Positions 18,140 to 28,314 are shown, numbered from the stretch's first letter. The stretch is DNA of 64,000 nt from Terribacillus halophilus (GCF_900101385.1 NZ_FMZB01000010.1:62001-126000), one strand, 5' to 3'. Notes: generated by a model not told the origin, from the letters alone. Numbers and translations: made by a program.

Positions 18140-18747
18140 GCTAGATAACTGCCCATGATTTTGCTGACATATTTCGTCGTTTCGGTAAATGGCGGGATGC
18201 CATTATATTTATCGACGTTGCCTGGTCCTGCATTATATGCAGCCAAGGCAAGGCTTGTATTGCCATCATAGCGGTCAAGCATCTGTTTCAGGTATTTTGT
18301 ACCCGCCATCACGTTCTGTTCTGGATCGAAGCTGTTCGTCACACCGAGTCCAGCTGCTGTGGCGGGCATCAGCTGCATCAAGCCCTGTGCACCTGCACCG
18401 CTTTTAGCCAGTGGATTGAAATTAGATTCCGCTTGGATGACGGAGCGGATGAGCTTTTCATCGACTCCGTATCTTTCGGCTGCCTCGGATATGATAGCAT
18501 CAATTTTCTTATTGCCGGAACTGTCGGCAGTGCTCTCCGTAACGGATGGTGAAGCTGGTACGCTTTGCGTCATTGTGCTCATTGTTACATAGGGGTTCAA
18601 TCGAACCGGAGAACTAGTATTCATCGACTGCATAAGCAGGTCGCTGAAGGATTGGCTTGAATTTACGGACGATGAAAAGGCTCCTCTTTGTTGGTAAGTG
18701 GCGAGCATCGTTGGACTAAGTGTGGAAAGCAGATAAGATGTATCCAA
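18136..18747 (-). CDS. Lytic transglycosylase, SLT domain
   Basis: 203 residues. The C-terminal half is a soluble lytic transglycosylase domain: catalytic Glu in IQAESNFNP, then SGAGAQGLMQLMPATA and ALAAYNAGPGNV. It cleaves glycan strands of peptidoglycan with 1,6-anhydro product. The first 90 residues are Ser/Thr-rich and carry no clear signal peptide, as in the YjbJ (CwlQ) group, so its route out of the cell is unclear. The start is a TTG with AGGAGAT eight bases before it. Confidence 0.85.
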   Translation of the reverse strand: MDTSYLLSTLSPTMLATYQQRGAFSSSVNSSQSFSDLLMQSMNTSSPVRLNPYVTMSTMTQSVPASPSVTESTADSSGNKKIDAIISEAAERYGVDEKLIRSVIQAESNFNPLAKSGAGAQGLMQLMPATAAGLGVTNSFDPEQNVMAGTKYLKQMLDRYDGNTSLALAAYNAGPGNVDKYNGIPPFTETTKYVSKIMGSYLA

Positions 18748-18826
18748 AAAACATATCTCCTGTCACATATTGTTAATCCAATTGTAGCTCAAACGTACCT
18801 GGGAGACAAGACCTATTTCATGCGCT

Positions 18827-19039
18827 TTACGCCTGGGCTTGGACACCCTTGGCTAGTACATCGACCATTTCCTGCTTTTCCTGGTCACTGGCGTTTTTCC
18901 AAATCAGCTCGAATAGTACGCCTAGACCGGGAAGAAGCACTTCTCTTCCGTCAATGGAATCCGCAATCGTAGCTTCCAGCTGTTCTTCATTATTGTTCTT
19001 GATATTGGCATAGATGGCACTGCGAATATTTATATCCAT
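18827..19039 (-). CDS. sspI: Small acid-soluble spore protein SspI
   Basis: 70-residue minor SASP made in the forespore. MDINIRSAI...[11 protein letters not shown] and [17 protein letters not shown] match SspI. The ATG at 19039 has GAGGAGGTG seven bases before it; the frame open further upstream has no site. On its strand CAAACTA (19066-19072) resembles the sigma-G -10 box CATACTA, which would fit forespore expression. This gene is good evidence that the organism sporulates. It is divergent from the RNA methyltransferase gene. Confidence 0.93.
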   Translation of the reverse strand: MDINIRSAIYANIKNNNEEQLEATIADSIDGREVLLPGLGVLFELIWKNASDQEKQEMVDVLAKGVQAQA

Positions 19040-19134
19040 GCATGAGCACCTCCTCAATTTTTTTATAGTTTGACCGCTGCTTGTAAAACTATGTATGATA
19101 GAGGATATGTCAAGATAGAGGAAGTGAACGTGCG

Positions 19135-19875
19135 TTGATCACATCAACCCAAAATGCCCAGGTAAAACAATGGCAGAAATTGAAACGAAAAAAAGAGCGG
19201 ACAAAAACGAATACCTTCATCATAGAAGGCTTCCATCTAGTGGAGGAAGCGATCGAATCTGGCTGGACGATCGACCAGATCATTTTGCGGGAAGAGACCG
19301 AGCTGCCGGAATGGGCGGAGCATCTGGAACCTATCCGTGTATCGGATCATGTCTTTAAATCGATCACGGAGACAGAGACACCGCAAGGAATTGCGGCCGT
19401 CGTACAGATGCAGGATAAGAAATTAAAACGGCATAATCGTATCTTGCTGCTTGATGCAGTTCAGGATCCTGGTAATTTAGGGACGATCATCCGCACGGCG
19501 GATGCGGCCGGTTATGATGCTGTCTATGTGGGGGAAGGCTCTGCTGATCGATATAATGACAAGGTGATCCGTGCCACACAAGGATCGATCTTCCATTTGC
19601 CTGTATTGACTGCCGATTTGGCCTTATTATTACCGGAGCTGCAAGAAAACGGCTATACAGTGTGGGCTGCTGCTTTGGAAGGGGCAGTCGATTACCGCGA
19701 TTTGACGGCGCCGGAAAAAACAGCCTTGCTTGTCGGAAATGAAGGTGCCGGCATCGACAAACGATTGATTGCCCAAAGCGATATGGCAGTAAAGATTCCG
19801 ATTTTCGGGAAGGCGGAATCCTTGAATGTGAGTATTGCGACAGGTATCCTGCTGTATCATACGGTTAATAGGTAA
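19135..19875 (+). CDS. TrmH-family RNA 2'-O-methyltransferase YsgA
   Basis: SPOUT methyltransferase of 246 residues. An N-terminal substrate-binding domain ([20 protein letters not shown]) precedes the knotted domain with motif 1 [16 protein letters not shown], motif 2 [10 protein letters not shown] and motif 3 [18 protein letters not shown]. It probably methylates 23S rRNA ribose; the exact nucleotide cannot be read from sequence. The start is TTG at 19135 after GAGGAAGTG. It precedes pheST as in B. subtilis. Confidence 0.9.
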   Translation: MITSTQNAQVKQWQKLKRKKERTKTNTFIIEGFHLVEEAIESGWTIDQIILREETELPEWAEHLEPIRVSDHVFKSITETETPQGIAAVVQMQDKKLKRHNRILLLDAVQDPGNLGTIIRTADAAGYDAVYVGEGSADRYNDKVIRATQGSIFHLPVLTADLALLLPELQENGYTVWAAALEGAVDYRDLTAPEKTALLVGNEGAGIDKRLIAQSDMAVKIPIFGKAESLNVSIATGILLYHTVNR

Positions 19876-19882
19876 AAGCAGG

Positions 19883-19911
19883 TTGCAAGTTGTCCCGGGA
19901 TTTTCTATAAT
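19883..19911 (+). promoter_or_regulatory. pheST promoter
   Basis: TTGCAA, 17 bases, TATAAT, beginning right after the methyltransferase stop. Transcription would start near 19918. Confidence 0.75.
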
Positions 19912-19917
19912 GAAACA

Positions 19918-20190
19918 AGATTCATATTGAGATGCGTGGAAAGAGTCAGTAATCCCTGCGGATCGCGAGCAACAGGAAGGTGTGCCTTGACTGAGAGCAT
20001 GCCGCTGGCGGCAGCGGATGAACCTTCACTCTGGAGCAGGCACCGGGACCTTGTCTTGTGGCAAGTAAAGGTGTTTCCGGATTGCTAGATCCGTTATCAA
20101 GCTTCAAGTTGGGTATACATGTATGCCAACAAGGGTGGTACCGCGAATGAAAGCTCGTCCCTTTTTAGAGGGAGGGGCTTTTTTTATGCT
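19918..20190 (+). promoter_or_regulatory. Phenylalanine T-box leader with terminator
   Basis: T-box AGGGTGGTACCGCG is at 20132-20145. TTC at 20025-20027 (in GAACC-TTC-ACTC) is the probable Phe specifier, placed after the distal stem I region. The terminator (AGCTCGTCCCT / AGGGAGGGGCT, then seven T) ends near 20187. It couples pheST expression to uncharged tRNA-Phe. Confidence 0.94.
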
Positions 20191-20213
20191 CAAAAATCAT
20201 AGGAGGCAAAAGC

Positions 20214-21248
20214 ATGAGAGAAAAGCTCGAAGCATTGCAGGCAGAAGCCATCGAAAAAGTACAGCAAGCAGATAATCTGCAGAGTTTGCAGGATGTGCGT
20301 GTCGCGTACCTAGGAAAAAAAGGCCCGATCACCGAAGTACTCCGCGGAATGGGGAAACTTTCTCCGGAAGAACGTCCGGTAATCGGTGAATTGGCGAATA
20401 AAGTCCGGGAAGCAATTGCAACAGCATTGGATAACAAAAAGAGTTTATTGGAAGAAGCAGCACTGAATGAACAGCTGCAAAAAGAGGCAATCGATGTCAC
20501 ATTGCCAGGACGTCCTGTCAAAACAGGCGGGCCTCATCTATTGACTAGCATCATCGAAGAAGTGGAAGATCTTTTCCTTGGCATGGGATTTGAAATCAAA
20601 GAAGGCCCAGAAGTAGAAACGGATTATTTCAACTTTGAAGCTTTGAACTTGCCGCAGGATCACCCTGCACGTGATATGCAGGACAGCTTCTATGTTACAG
20701 ATCACTTGCTTTTGCGCACGCAGACTTCTCCGGTGCAAGCTCGTACAATGCGCGAATACGACGGCAATAAAGCAATCAAAATGATTTGCCCAGGTATCGT
20801 GTACCGCCGTGATACAGACGATGCGACACATTCCCATCAGTTCACCCAAATCGAAGGTCTGCTGGTCGATAAGCATGTCCGCATGAGTGACTTGAAAGGT
20901 GTCCTGCTGGAATTCTCCCGCAAACTATTTGGATCCGACCGGGAAATTCGTCTTCGTCCAAGCTTCTTCCCGTTCACAGAGCCATCTGTTGAGGTCGACG
21001 TGACATGTAAGGTTTGTGACGGAAAAGGATGTAATGTATGTAAGCATACTGGCTGGATCGAAATCTTAGGTGCCGGCATGGTGCATTCCAACGTCCTTCG
21101 TATGAGCGGCTATGATCCGGAAGAATATTCCGGCTTCGCATTCGGTATGGGTGTTGAGCGTATCGCGATGCTCAAGTACGGCGTCGATGATATCCGTCAC
21201 TTCTATACGAATGATGTACGATTCCTATCGCAATACCATAAGGCATAA
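20214..21248 (+). CDS. pheS: Phenylalanyl-tRNA synthetase alpha subunit
   Basis: Catalytic subunit of the alpha2-beta2 class II enzyme. An N-terminal coiled coil (about 1-90) precedes the catalytic core with motif 2 ([19 protein letters not shown]) and motif 3 ([17 protein letters not shown]). Of 344 residues. CATAGGAGGCAAAAGC contains its ribosome binding site. pheT begins 14 bases after the stop. Confidence 0.98.
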   Translation: MREKLEALQAEAIEKVQQADNLQSLQDVRVAYLGKKGPITEVLRGMGKLSPEERPVIGELANKVREAIATALDNKKSLLEEAALNEQLQKEAIDVTLPGRPVKTGGPHLLTSIIEEVEDLFLGMGFEIKEGPEVETDYFNFEALNLPQDHPARDMQDSFYVTDHLLLRTQTSPVQARTMREYDGNKAIKMICPGIVYRRDTDDATHSHQFTQIEGLLVDKHVRMSDLKGVLLEFSRKLFGSDREIRLRPSFFPFTEPSVEVDVTCKVCDGKGCNVCKHTGWIEILGAGMVHSNVLRMSGYDPEEYSGFAFGMGVERIAMLKYGVDDIRHFYTNDVRFLSQYHKA

Positions 21249-21262
21249 CGGGAGGCAAAAAT

Positions 21263-23689
21263 ATGTATGTATCTTTGAATTGGTTAAAGCAATATGTAGA
21301 CATAGATAATATTTCACCGGAGGATTTGGCTGAAAAAATCACGCGCTCCGGCATTGAAGTAGAAAGTATCGAGCGTGTAGCACCAGAAAGCACGAATGTT
21401 TTCGTGGGCTACGTGGAGAGCTGTGAACAGCATCCGAATGCAGACAAATTGAATCTTTGCCAAATCAATGTTGGCACAGAGACTTATCAAATCATTTGCG
21501 GGGCGCCGAATATCGCCCAAGGGCAAAAAATTGCAGCCGCACTGCCGGGAGCTCGTCTTCCTGGCGGCGTGAAAATCAAGAAAGCAAAGCTGCGTGGAGT
21601 GGAATCACATGGCATGGTTTGCTCACTGCAAGAGCTTGGCATCGATGAGAAATTCGTACCGAAGGATGTTGCAGATGGCATTTTCGTTTTCCCGGAGGAT
21701 ACGGAAGTCGGTACCCCAGTAGCGGAATTGCTTAACTTGGATGATGTCATCCTTGAGCTTGGTTTGACACCAAACCGAGCCGATGCGATGAGCATGCTTG
21801 GTGTTGCCTATGAAGTGGCAGCGATCCTTGACAAGGAAGTCAAACAGCCTGAGGAAAGTTATCAGACAAGCGACAGCAAAGCGGCTGATCTTGTATCAGT
21901 GAAAGTGGAAGACGGCGAGCTTAACCCGTATTACGGCGCGTTCGTCATCGAAGACGTTACAATTGGTGCATCACCACTTTGGATGCGCAATTACTTGATG
22001 GCAGCGGGTATTCGCCCGATCAATAACGTTGTTGATATCACGAACTATGCACTGCTTGTTTACGGACAGCCATTGCATGCGTTCGATTATGACAAAGTGG
22101 CAACGAAGGAAATCGTTGTGCGTACTGCTAAGCAAGGCGAGAGAATCCAAACACTAGACGATCAGGAGCGCACGTTGAAAGGTGATGAAATTGTCATCAC
22201 GAATGGAACGGAGCCGATTGCTCTTGCTGGTGTGATGGGCGGAGCTAATTCTGAGGTTTCCGATGATACGAAGACGATATTGCTAGAAGCAGCATACTTC
22301 GATGCCCGTGCCATCCGCCGCTCCAGCAAGCATCATAATTTGCGAAGTGAAGCGAGTGCACGATATGAAAAAGGCATCGATCCGAATCGCGTGAAACGAG
22401 CTGGAGCCTATGCAGCACGTCTTCTTGCCGAATATGCCGACGGTAAAATTGCACAAGGAGTAGTGGAATTCGACGAACTTGATCGTAAGGAAAAGCAAGT
22501 CAAGATCGATACTGCTAGTGTCAATAACCGTTTGGGTACAACAATCTCCGATGAGGAAATTGCATCCATCCTTACCAGACTACAATTCGGCTTTGAACAG
22601 GATAACAGCGAGTTCATTGTTTCTGTACCAACTAGACGCGGTGACATCAGCTTGTTCGAAGACATGCTGGAGGAAATCGCTCGTATTTACGGTTACGATA
22701 ATATCCCATACACATTGCCACAAGGGGAAGCCTTCGCAGGTAAGCTGACGACGAAGCAATATTTGAAGCGCCAACTGAAGCAGTACTTGCAAGGTGCTGG
22801 TCTGATGGAAACAATCACATACTCATTGACGAGCAAAGCCCGTACCGAAATGCTTGTGAGTCCTGATGTGAAGGAGCAGGCAGTTTATCCGGTTGCATTG
22901 AAAATGCCGATGAGTGAAGAACATAGTCACTTGCGTCTTAGCATCATTCCTGAGCTTGTGGATACACTGTCCTACAACGTTGCTCGTAAACAAGAGAACT
23001 TGGGCTACTTCGAATTTGGTCGCGTATTTCTGTCCAAAGAAGAACAGATTACAGAGCAGCCGAACGAAACAGCTCGCCTTGCTGGTGCTTTGACTGGTAC
23101 TTGGATGGAACAGCCGTGGCAGCAAGAGAAAAAGCCCGTTGATTTCTATGTGGCAAAAGGAATCGTAGAAGGCATTTTTGCACAACTGGATCTTGAGCCG
23201 GTATTCCAGCAAGCACAAGTTGATGGCTACCATCCAGGACGTACGGCAACCGTTTCTCATAACGATCGCGTAGTTGGCGTCGTAGGTCAGCTGCATCCGA
23301 CAGTTCAAAAAGCTTTTGATCTGAAAGAAACGTATGTGTTCGATTTGGACATTGCTTATTTGATCGATCAATACGAGGAAGTACCAAGCTTCCGTACGAT
23401 TCCGCGACATCCATCTGTAACAAGGGATATCGCGCTTGTAGTGAGTGAAGCGGTACACGCTGGTGACATCCAGCGAACGATCCGTGAATCTGGCGGAAAC
23501 CTTGTCCAACAGGTGCAGATTTTCGATGTCTATCAAGGGGAGCACATGGAAGCAGGCAAAAAGTCAATCGCCTTTACAGTGCTTTACCAGGATCCGACAC
23601 GCACCCTGACAGATGAAGAAGTGGAAGCATCTTATAACAGCATCATCGAAAACGTGAAAACGAAGCATGATGCAGAATTAAGAAGTTAA
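21263..23689 (+). CDS. pheT: Phenylalanyl-tRNA synthetase beta subunit
   Basis: 808-residue subunit for tRNA recognition and Tyr-tRNA-Phe editing. Order of domains: N-terminal OB-type tRNA-binding domain (about 40-150), B3/B4 editing domain, B5, catalytic-like core, and C-terminal anticodon-binding ferredoxin fold (FRTIPRHPSVTRDIALVV). GGGAGGCAAAAAT precedes the ATG. Cotranscribed with pheS under the T-box. Confidence 0.98.
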   Translation: MYVSLNWLKQYVDIDNISPEDLAEKITRSGIEVESIERVAPESTNVFVGYVESCEQHPNADKLNLCQINVGTETYQIICGAPNIAQGQKIAAALPGARLPGGVKIKKAKLRGVESHGMVCSLQELGIDEKFVPKDVADGIFVFPEDTEVGTPVAELLNLDDVILELGLTPNRADAMSMLGVAYEVAAILDKEVKQPEESYQTSDSKAADLVSVKVEDGELNPYYGAFVIEDVTIGASPLWMRNYLMAAGIRPINNVVDITNYALLVYGQPLHAFDYDKVATKEIVVRTAKQGERIQTLDDQERTLKGDEIVITNGTEPIALAGVMGGANSEVSDDTKTILLEAAYFDARAIRRSSKHHNLRSEASARYEKGIDPNRVKRAGAYAARLLAEYADGKIAQGVVEFDELDRKEKQVKIDTASVNNRLGTTISDEEIASILTRLQFGFEQDNSEFIVSVPTRRGDISLFEDMLEEIARIYGYDNIPYTLPQGEAFAGKLTTKQYLKRQLKQYLQGAGLMETITYSLTSKARTEMLVSPDVKEQAVYPVALKMPMSEEHSHLRLSIIPELVDTLSYNVARKQENLGYFEFGRVFLSKEEQITEQPNETARLAGALTGTWMEQPWQQEKKPVDFYVAKGIVEGIFAQLDLEPVFQQAQVDGYHPGRTATVSHNDRVVGVVGQLHPTVQKAFDLKETYVFDLDIAYLIDQYEEVPSFRTIPRHPSVTRDIALVVSEAVHAGDIQRTIRESGGNLVQQVQIFDVYQGEHMEAGKKSIAFTVLYQDPTRTLTDEEVEASYNSIIENVKTKHDAELRS

Positions 23690-23692
23690 TAG

Positions 23693-23733
23693 AAAAGGAT
23701 GACAGGGTCTTTAGGACTCTGTCATCCTTTTTT
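23693..23733 (+). terminator. Terminator after pheT
   Basis: AAAGGATGACAG-GGTC ... GACT-CTGTCATCC followed by six T. Confidence 0.88.
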
Positions 23734-23746
23734 AATACACGCGAAA

Positions 23747-24427
23747 TCACGCTTCATCTGCGTCCACTTTGGGAAACAATATGATAGGGGAATAAGGGGC
23801 CTTTGGATCTTCTTTCAAATTCACAAAATAGATATTGTTGTTCTTCTCCCCGAACTGTTCTGTATAAGGCATTTCCAGCGATTGAAACAATTCCTCATTT
23901 TCAACCAACCCTACATATAGGGAATAGCCTTCGTCATCGGAAGGAAAGAAACCACCGACCGATGTGTTGTTCGCTAACGCCAAATCGATAAGATCCCGAA
24001 GTTCAACCAACCCTTCCCTGTTTCCTACAATAAAAGATTCGTGATGATGGGAATGCTGCGCATAAACATGTAAATACCTGTGATAGTTCCACGACTTCAA
24101 AGATAGGGACACCTGCGTTCTAAGTTCCTCATACTGTGTCAAACTCGTATCAGAAAAGGCATCTTCGCGGCTGGAAGGAAGATCTTCATAAATCAGCGTT
24201 TCTTCAAATTGCGATGCGGTAAAATCGAATCTGTTCCCCTTTATCATGTTGTAGAAATGCCATCCGTCCGGTGCGGCAGTTTTGACAATTTCTCCGCCGA
24301 ACAAATCATGTATCACGAGTGCAGTGACACTGCATTGGCCTTTTGCCGGGTTTGTTTGTGTCCACTTGGAGCTTGTCTTTATCGACCAAGCATGTAATAA
24401 AATTGATTCAATATGAGCAATGTCCAT
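23747..24427 (-). CDS. YunG-like protein with fused C-terminal domain
   Basis: 226 residues in two parts. Residues 1-112 resemble YunG (ESILLHAWSIKTSSKW, then NPAKGQCSVTALVIHD and GWHFYN); Cys32 and His57 sit like a papain-type pair, which is inference only. Residues about 118-226 form a second module (VYAQHSHHH, VGNREGL, FPSDDEGY, SLEMPYTEQFG) shared with the small protein encoded at 43736-44068. Function unknown; no signal peptide. The start at 24427 follows AAGGAGGG; the frame extends upstream but without a site. It is a single gene, convergent to pheT. Confidence 0.8.
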   Translation of the reverse strand: MDIAHIESILLHAWSIKTSSKWTQTNPAKGQCSVTALVIHDLFGGEIVKTAAPDGWHFYNMIKGNRFDFTASQFEETLIYEDLPSSREDAFSDTSLTQYEELRTQVSLSLKSWNYHRYLHVYAQHSHHHESFIVGNREGLVELRDLIDLALANNTSVGGFFPSDDEGYSLYVGLVENEELFQSLEMPYTEQFGEKNNNIYFVNLKEDPKAPYSPIILFPKVDADEA

Positions 24428-25243
24428 CGTTGTCCCTCCTTTTGTTATTCTCAGTTCTCCACAGTAAAACGAGCTAGATGCTTTCTCAAACGTATGTATG
24501 CTTAAGCAGTTTGCCGACATTCCCTGCTGTTCACGGGTTGAATTTATACAGATTGGGAGACAACGATAACTTCTTAACTTCTGTGTTTCAGTGATCTGAT
24601 TAGGTTGTTGATTCCTTCCGGTGTCCAAGTAATTCCACAATCCCCATCTAGAACAGGCACTCAGATATAAATTGTCTTTCCTGTGGAATTCCAAGCCTGG
24701 CACAATACACGTTAGCATGGTTCTGCTTTTTTGAAGACCCAAAGGGCAAACATGGTCCTGAGACAAGGGAACGACATCTAGGATTCAGTTCATCTTCTGA
24801 TGCGTTTTTGCCCGATAATTTAATTGAAAACTTTGTAAGTGAAGGATAACCGTAGTTAACTGTGTGTACAAGCAAGACTTCCTCTCTGGCAATATGATGG
24901 TTTGTTCACTATAGACGTTATAGGAAGTTTCTTCTTTTTTCAATGTCAAGCCAACTCTAAGGAAATCCATAAAATAACTTATTAGTAATGCATTGCATGC
25001 AGGGGTGCTATTCTAGTAGCAGTGTAAAAGGGAAGCAACTGGAATGAGGCCACTGAAAAACTAGCTATTTCAAAGAAGTTAAGTCAAAAATGTCCGATGT
25101 AAGCATTACCTAAAGGGTTATTCCAGTTGTCCCTTTGTAGGACTGAAGACTGAGGGAATTCCAATCTAAGGAACGATGTAAAAGCAATCTGAAATGCTTA
25201 CAATGAACTTGAATCTAATATAAAAAGAGAGAGGGGTTACTTC
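24428..25243. other. 816-base gap with no intact gene
   Basis: No intact gene is supported. On the minus strand 24648-24970 holds a possible decayed reading frame (separate entry). The rest shows no convincing start, terminator or RNA gene. The last 40 bases carry the leader of the serine hydrolase gene. Confidence 0.5.
24648..24970 (-). pseudogene. Possible frameshifted remnant, unknown family
   Basis: An ATG-started frame (MDFLRVGLTLKKEETS ... EQTIILPE) runs into a stop region, but the next frame continues with ordinary-looking protein (EEVLLVHTVNYGYPSLTKFS, then IKLSGKNASEDELNP). The switch would lie near 24880. No ribosome binding site is visible and I recognise no family. It may be decay or chance. 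Confidence 0.22.
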
Positions 25244-26677
25244 ATGAATCAAGAAACAGGAATCCGTGACTTCGAACGATATAGCGATGAAATTTTGAAA
25301 AAATATAAAGTACCTGGTTTTGCAATTGGATTAGCCGAAGATGGTCAATTGTGTTATGGGAAAGGGTTTGGATATCGTGACAGTGAGGCAAAGTCACCGT
25401 TATCAGCAGATACCGTTTTTGGTGTAGGTTCCATAACAAAAGCTATTACAGCTACTGCCATACTTCAGTTACAAGAGAAAAAAATGCTGACGGTAAACGA
25501 TTGTGTCAACAAATATTTGCCGGAATTTAAGACACCGAATGAAGAGCAAGCAAAGCAAATGACGATTCATCATTTTTTGACGCATACATCAGGTTTGCCG
25601 CCATTAGCCACTTTGATAGGCGCAATTAAGAGAAGTATGGAAAAGGACCCAAAACTCGGGGGAGATCAACAGCAAGAGAATCCATTGGATGCGATTCAAG
25701 CGATCGATACATATGCTGAAGTAATGGATTTCATCGCTAAGGCAGAATTTACGCTGCTTGGGGAACCGGGAACTGAATTCAGTTATTCTAATGACGCGTA
25801 CGCCCTTTTGGGTGCAATAATCGAACGAGTCAGCGGTAAGCCGTATGAACAATATGTGCAAGAAAATATCTTAGAGCCTGCCGGTATGCATAACAGTGGT
25901 TTTCAATACAAGACTCTGAATGGGTATGAAGATATTGCCATTTTATATGACATGCGAGAGCAGGATGGTGAAGAGATTATATTCAGGTCCAATAATCCTT
26001 GGGACGCTCCAGCAATGCGTGCAGCAGGATTTTTAAAATCGACAGTGAATGACATGCTCAAGTTTACGGAAATTATTCGGAATGCCGGAAAAGTTGGTCG
26101 TACACGAATCCTGTCCCCTGAAAGTGTAGAGTTAATGACAACACCGCATATTAAATGTTCACATGGGAGTTATTACGGTTACGGTCTAGTGATCATTCCA
26201 GATTTCTTTGGATATAAGCTTATTCATCATGGAGGAGATATTAAAGGGGTAACGGCCCAGATGAATATCTTGCCTGAACTTAATCTAACGGGAATATCCC
26301 TTGCAAACCTAGCAGGAGCCCCATCTTCAAAACTGCTGTTTAGCGCATTTTCCAGTCTTCATTTGAACAAAACCATCGATGCATCACACTTAAACGTGGA
26401 AGTTGTCGACTTAGATCTTGAGAGTTTAAAAGAATTTGAGGGTACCTTCATATCAGGTGACGGTATGATAAATAAATTTTATGTGGAGAACGGCAGACTG
26501 CATGTAGCAATCGCTGGTATGCCTGATATAGAACTTAACCCAATTGGGAATGATCAGTTTTTACTTACCATAAGAGAAATGGATTCTACGATTCGTTTTT
26601 TAAGAAATAAGGATAAGAAAATACATCGAGTTGAGTTTGTATTACGACAAATTCCAAAGGTAGATGAAGGGAAGTAA
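25244..26677 (+). CDS. Beta-lactamase-family serine hydrolase
   Basis: 477-residue member of the class C beta-lactamase/PBP4*/esterase family (PF00144). Catalytic motifs: SxxK in GSITKAI (about residue 63-66), YSN in FSYSNDAY (about 182), and HGG in IHHGGDIKG (about 325). The last 100 residues form a beta-rich domain of the DUF3471 type. No signal peptide is visible, so it is probably cytosolic; the substrate (D-amino-acid peptide, ester or lactam) cannot be told. AGAGAGAGGGG precedes the ATG. It stands alone between two long gene-poor stretches and is AT-richer than the core genes, which suggests a later arrival. Confidence 0.85.
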   Translation: MNQETGIRDFERYSDEILKKYKVPGFAIGLAEDGQLCYGKGFGYRDSEAKSPLSADTVFGVGSITKAITATAILQLQEKKMLTVNDCVNKYLPEFKTPNEEQAKQMTIHHFLTHTSGLPPLATLIGAIKRSMEKDPKLGGDQQQENPLDAIQAIDTYAEVMDFIAKAEFTLLGEPGTEFSYSNDAYALLGAIIERVSGKPYEQYVQENILEPAGMHNSGFQYKTLNGYEDIAILYDMREQDGEEIIFRSNNPWDAPAMRAAGFLKSTVNDMLKFTEIIRNAGKVGRTRILSPESVELMTTPHIKCSHGSYYGYGLVIIPDFFGYKLIHHGGDIKGVTAQMNILPELNLTGISLANLAGAPSSKLLFSAFSSLHLNKTIDASHLNVEVVDLDLESLKEFEGTFISGDGMINKFYVENGRLHVAIAGMPDIELNPIGNDQFLLTIREMDSTIRFLRNKDKKIHRVEFVLRQIPKVDEGK

Positions 26678-26924
26678 AGGAATCCACCGCCATTTGCAAG
26701 GTGCACAACATTTCAACTGCCGGCTTTTCACAGATATTTCTTAATGCGCTTCCATCATCGGGGTAGCACTAGTTAGTATGATGTTAAACGAGGAAAAAAC
26801 CAGTTCTCGAGGCGAAAAACTATTGGAAATCAGTTATTCGTGGAGGCACTGAATCCTGTCAAGTAGATAGTTGAAAAAAGAGTGAATGCGGCTTTTTCCG
26901 ATATTTTATCGGGGTGAGGTCGTT

Positions 26925-26954
26925 TTGTTAAAAGGCAGCATTCCTGTCTATACT
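26925..26954 (+). promoter_or_regulatory. Promoter for the small CxxC gene
   Basis: TTGTTA, 18 bases, TATACT, 22 bases before a good ribosome binding site and the ATG at 26977. Confidence 0.5.
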
Positions 26955-26976
26955 GGTAAAAAGCAGGAGGAAAGAG

Positions 26977-27259
26977 ATGGCGAGACAACAGCAAACAGGC
27001 AGATGCGAACTCTGTGGCAACAGAGCATCTTCTAATCCCGAAGGAAATGGGCGGCACTTTTTTGGATACAGCTATGATATGTATACCATGCCATTAGCAA
27101 ATCCATGCTTTGTACACGAATGAAGAGCTTGCAGCTTGGCCTGGGTCGATCGAAATGCTTCGGATGGATGAAATACTATCCAAACACATCAAATGGATCC
27201 GCAAACAGCCTGCGAGCAGGCTTGTGCGAACCAAGAAAGCCAATAGCCGCCGTGGTTAA
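26977..27259 (+). pseudogene. Small zinc-ribbon-like gene, apparently frameshifted
   Basis: GGAGGAAAGAG precedes an ATG that opens a 48-codon frame with a zinc-binding look (GRCELCGNRASSNPEG). It ends at TGA 27121-27123. The +1 frame is open from about 27093 to 27259 and gives a plausible basic helical protein (YTNEELAAWPGSIEMLRM, then ILSKHIKWIRKQPASRL). One base change between 27093 and 27120 would join them into about 94 residues. Promoter and binding site look intact. The family is not recognised. The 3' end overlaps the rnhC stop tail to tail. Confidence 0.4.
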
Positions 27260-28197
27260 ACATATTTCTCCGCTTTGGCGCTATTGGCGAAATGCATCTT
27301 CGTGAACACTGGCAATGCTTGGCGCCCATGTGTCCGGATGAGGCGTCCTGCTGCTTGATCGACTTTTGCACTGGCACCTTTTGGTATAGTGAATCCTGCA
27401 TGTTTGGACAGTTTATCCATTTCTTTCAAAAAGCTTGCCCGGGAAATGATCGAAGCAGCCGCTACCGCAAGGGAATGGCTTTCTGCCTTTGTCATGAAGC
27501 TGACGTTCTGCTGCAGTCTTTCTCCTTCAGTTGCAAGATGCTTGATATATGTTGCGGGCAGCTGGAACTGGTCGATCAGTATTCCTTCCGGCTGTGTCGG
27601 TGCGATTTTTGCGAGCAGCTTTTGGATGGCGTGGTGGTGCAGCATCGTCTTCATCTTTCCTTGCGACCAGCCTCGCTGTTGAAGCTGATTGTATTTTTCA
27701 TTGCGCATCACAAGCAGGGAATAAGGAAGTTCGACATGCATCAAGTCCTTGGCGATACGCTGGATGCTATCATCCTTCAGCAGCTTGGAATCTTTGACAC
27801 CGAGCTCTTTCAAAAGGGCGAACTGGCTTTGATCGACGTATACACTCGCCACCGTAATCGGGCCAAAAAAGTCACCAGTACCAGCTTCATCCGAGCCGAT
27901 ATGGGAAGCGGTGAACAAACTGGGTGCTGGCGCATACTTGTGATCATTGACGCTCGGTTTCGAACTTGTATTTTTTTGGGGGGCTGCTTTAGCGCTTCCC
28001 CATTTACCAGCCTCTGTTTCCGGCGCTTTCCCTTGGAAAAGGACCTTTCCGGATTTATATGCAGTGATCGCACAGCTTGGTGTCTTCGCTGAAAAGACTG
28101 CTCCCGGAGGCGCTGCCTTCTCCGTGCTGCTGTATGTTTTTTTCATCTGCTGGATCGTATCCAGCGGCAGTTGCAATACGATTTGTCCCACGTTCAT
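27256..28197 (-). CDS. rnhC: Ribonuclease HIII
   Basis: Cleaves RNA in RNA-DNA hybrids. An N-terminal TBP-like substrate-binding domain (about 1-90, with SGKVLFQGKAPE) is followed by the RNase H fold with GSDEAGTGDFFGP, ILIDQF and the later acidic residues in KAESHSLAVAAASIISR. About 313 residues. ATG 28197 is given as start, but GGAG lies only two bases before it and eight bases before GTG 28191, so the GTG may be the true start. It is divergent from zapA. Confidence 0.93.
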   Translation of the reverse strand: MNVGQIVLQLPLDTIQQMKKTYSSTEKAAPPGAVFSAKTPSCAITAYKSGKVLFQGKAPETEAGKWGSAKAAPQKNTSSKPSVNDHKYAPAPSLFTASHIGSDEAGTGDFFGPITVASVYVDQSQFALLKELGVKDSKLLKDDSIQRIAKDLMHVELPYSLLVMRNEKYNQLQQRGWSQGKMKTMLHHHAIQKLLAKIAPTQPEGILIDQFQLPATYIKHLATEGERLQQNVSFMTKAESHSLAVAAASIISRASFLKEMDKLSKHAGFTIPKGASAKVDQAAGRLIRTHGRQALPVFTKMHFANSAKAEKYV

Positions 28198-28314
28198 CTC
28201 TCCAATCTGACAATTAGTATAGCATGCCATCCGTCTATACAGAATAGTTTCCTAAATCGACCCCTTCATGTTACTATAAAGACTAGTATTATAAGAGAAG
28301 TGAGGGGGGAGAAC

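Noticed and set aside
27292-28092. 266-codon plus-strand frame opposite rnhC
   Set aside because: Antisense shadow of RNase HIII, whose catalytic motifs are all on the minus strand.
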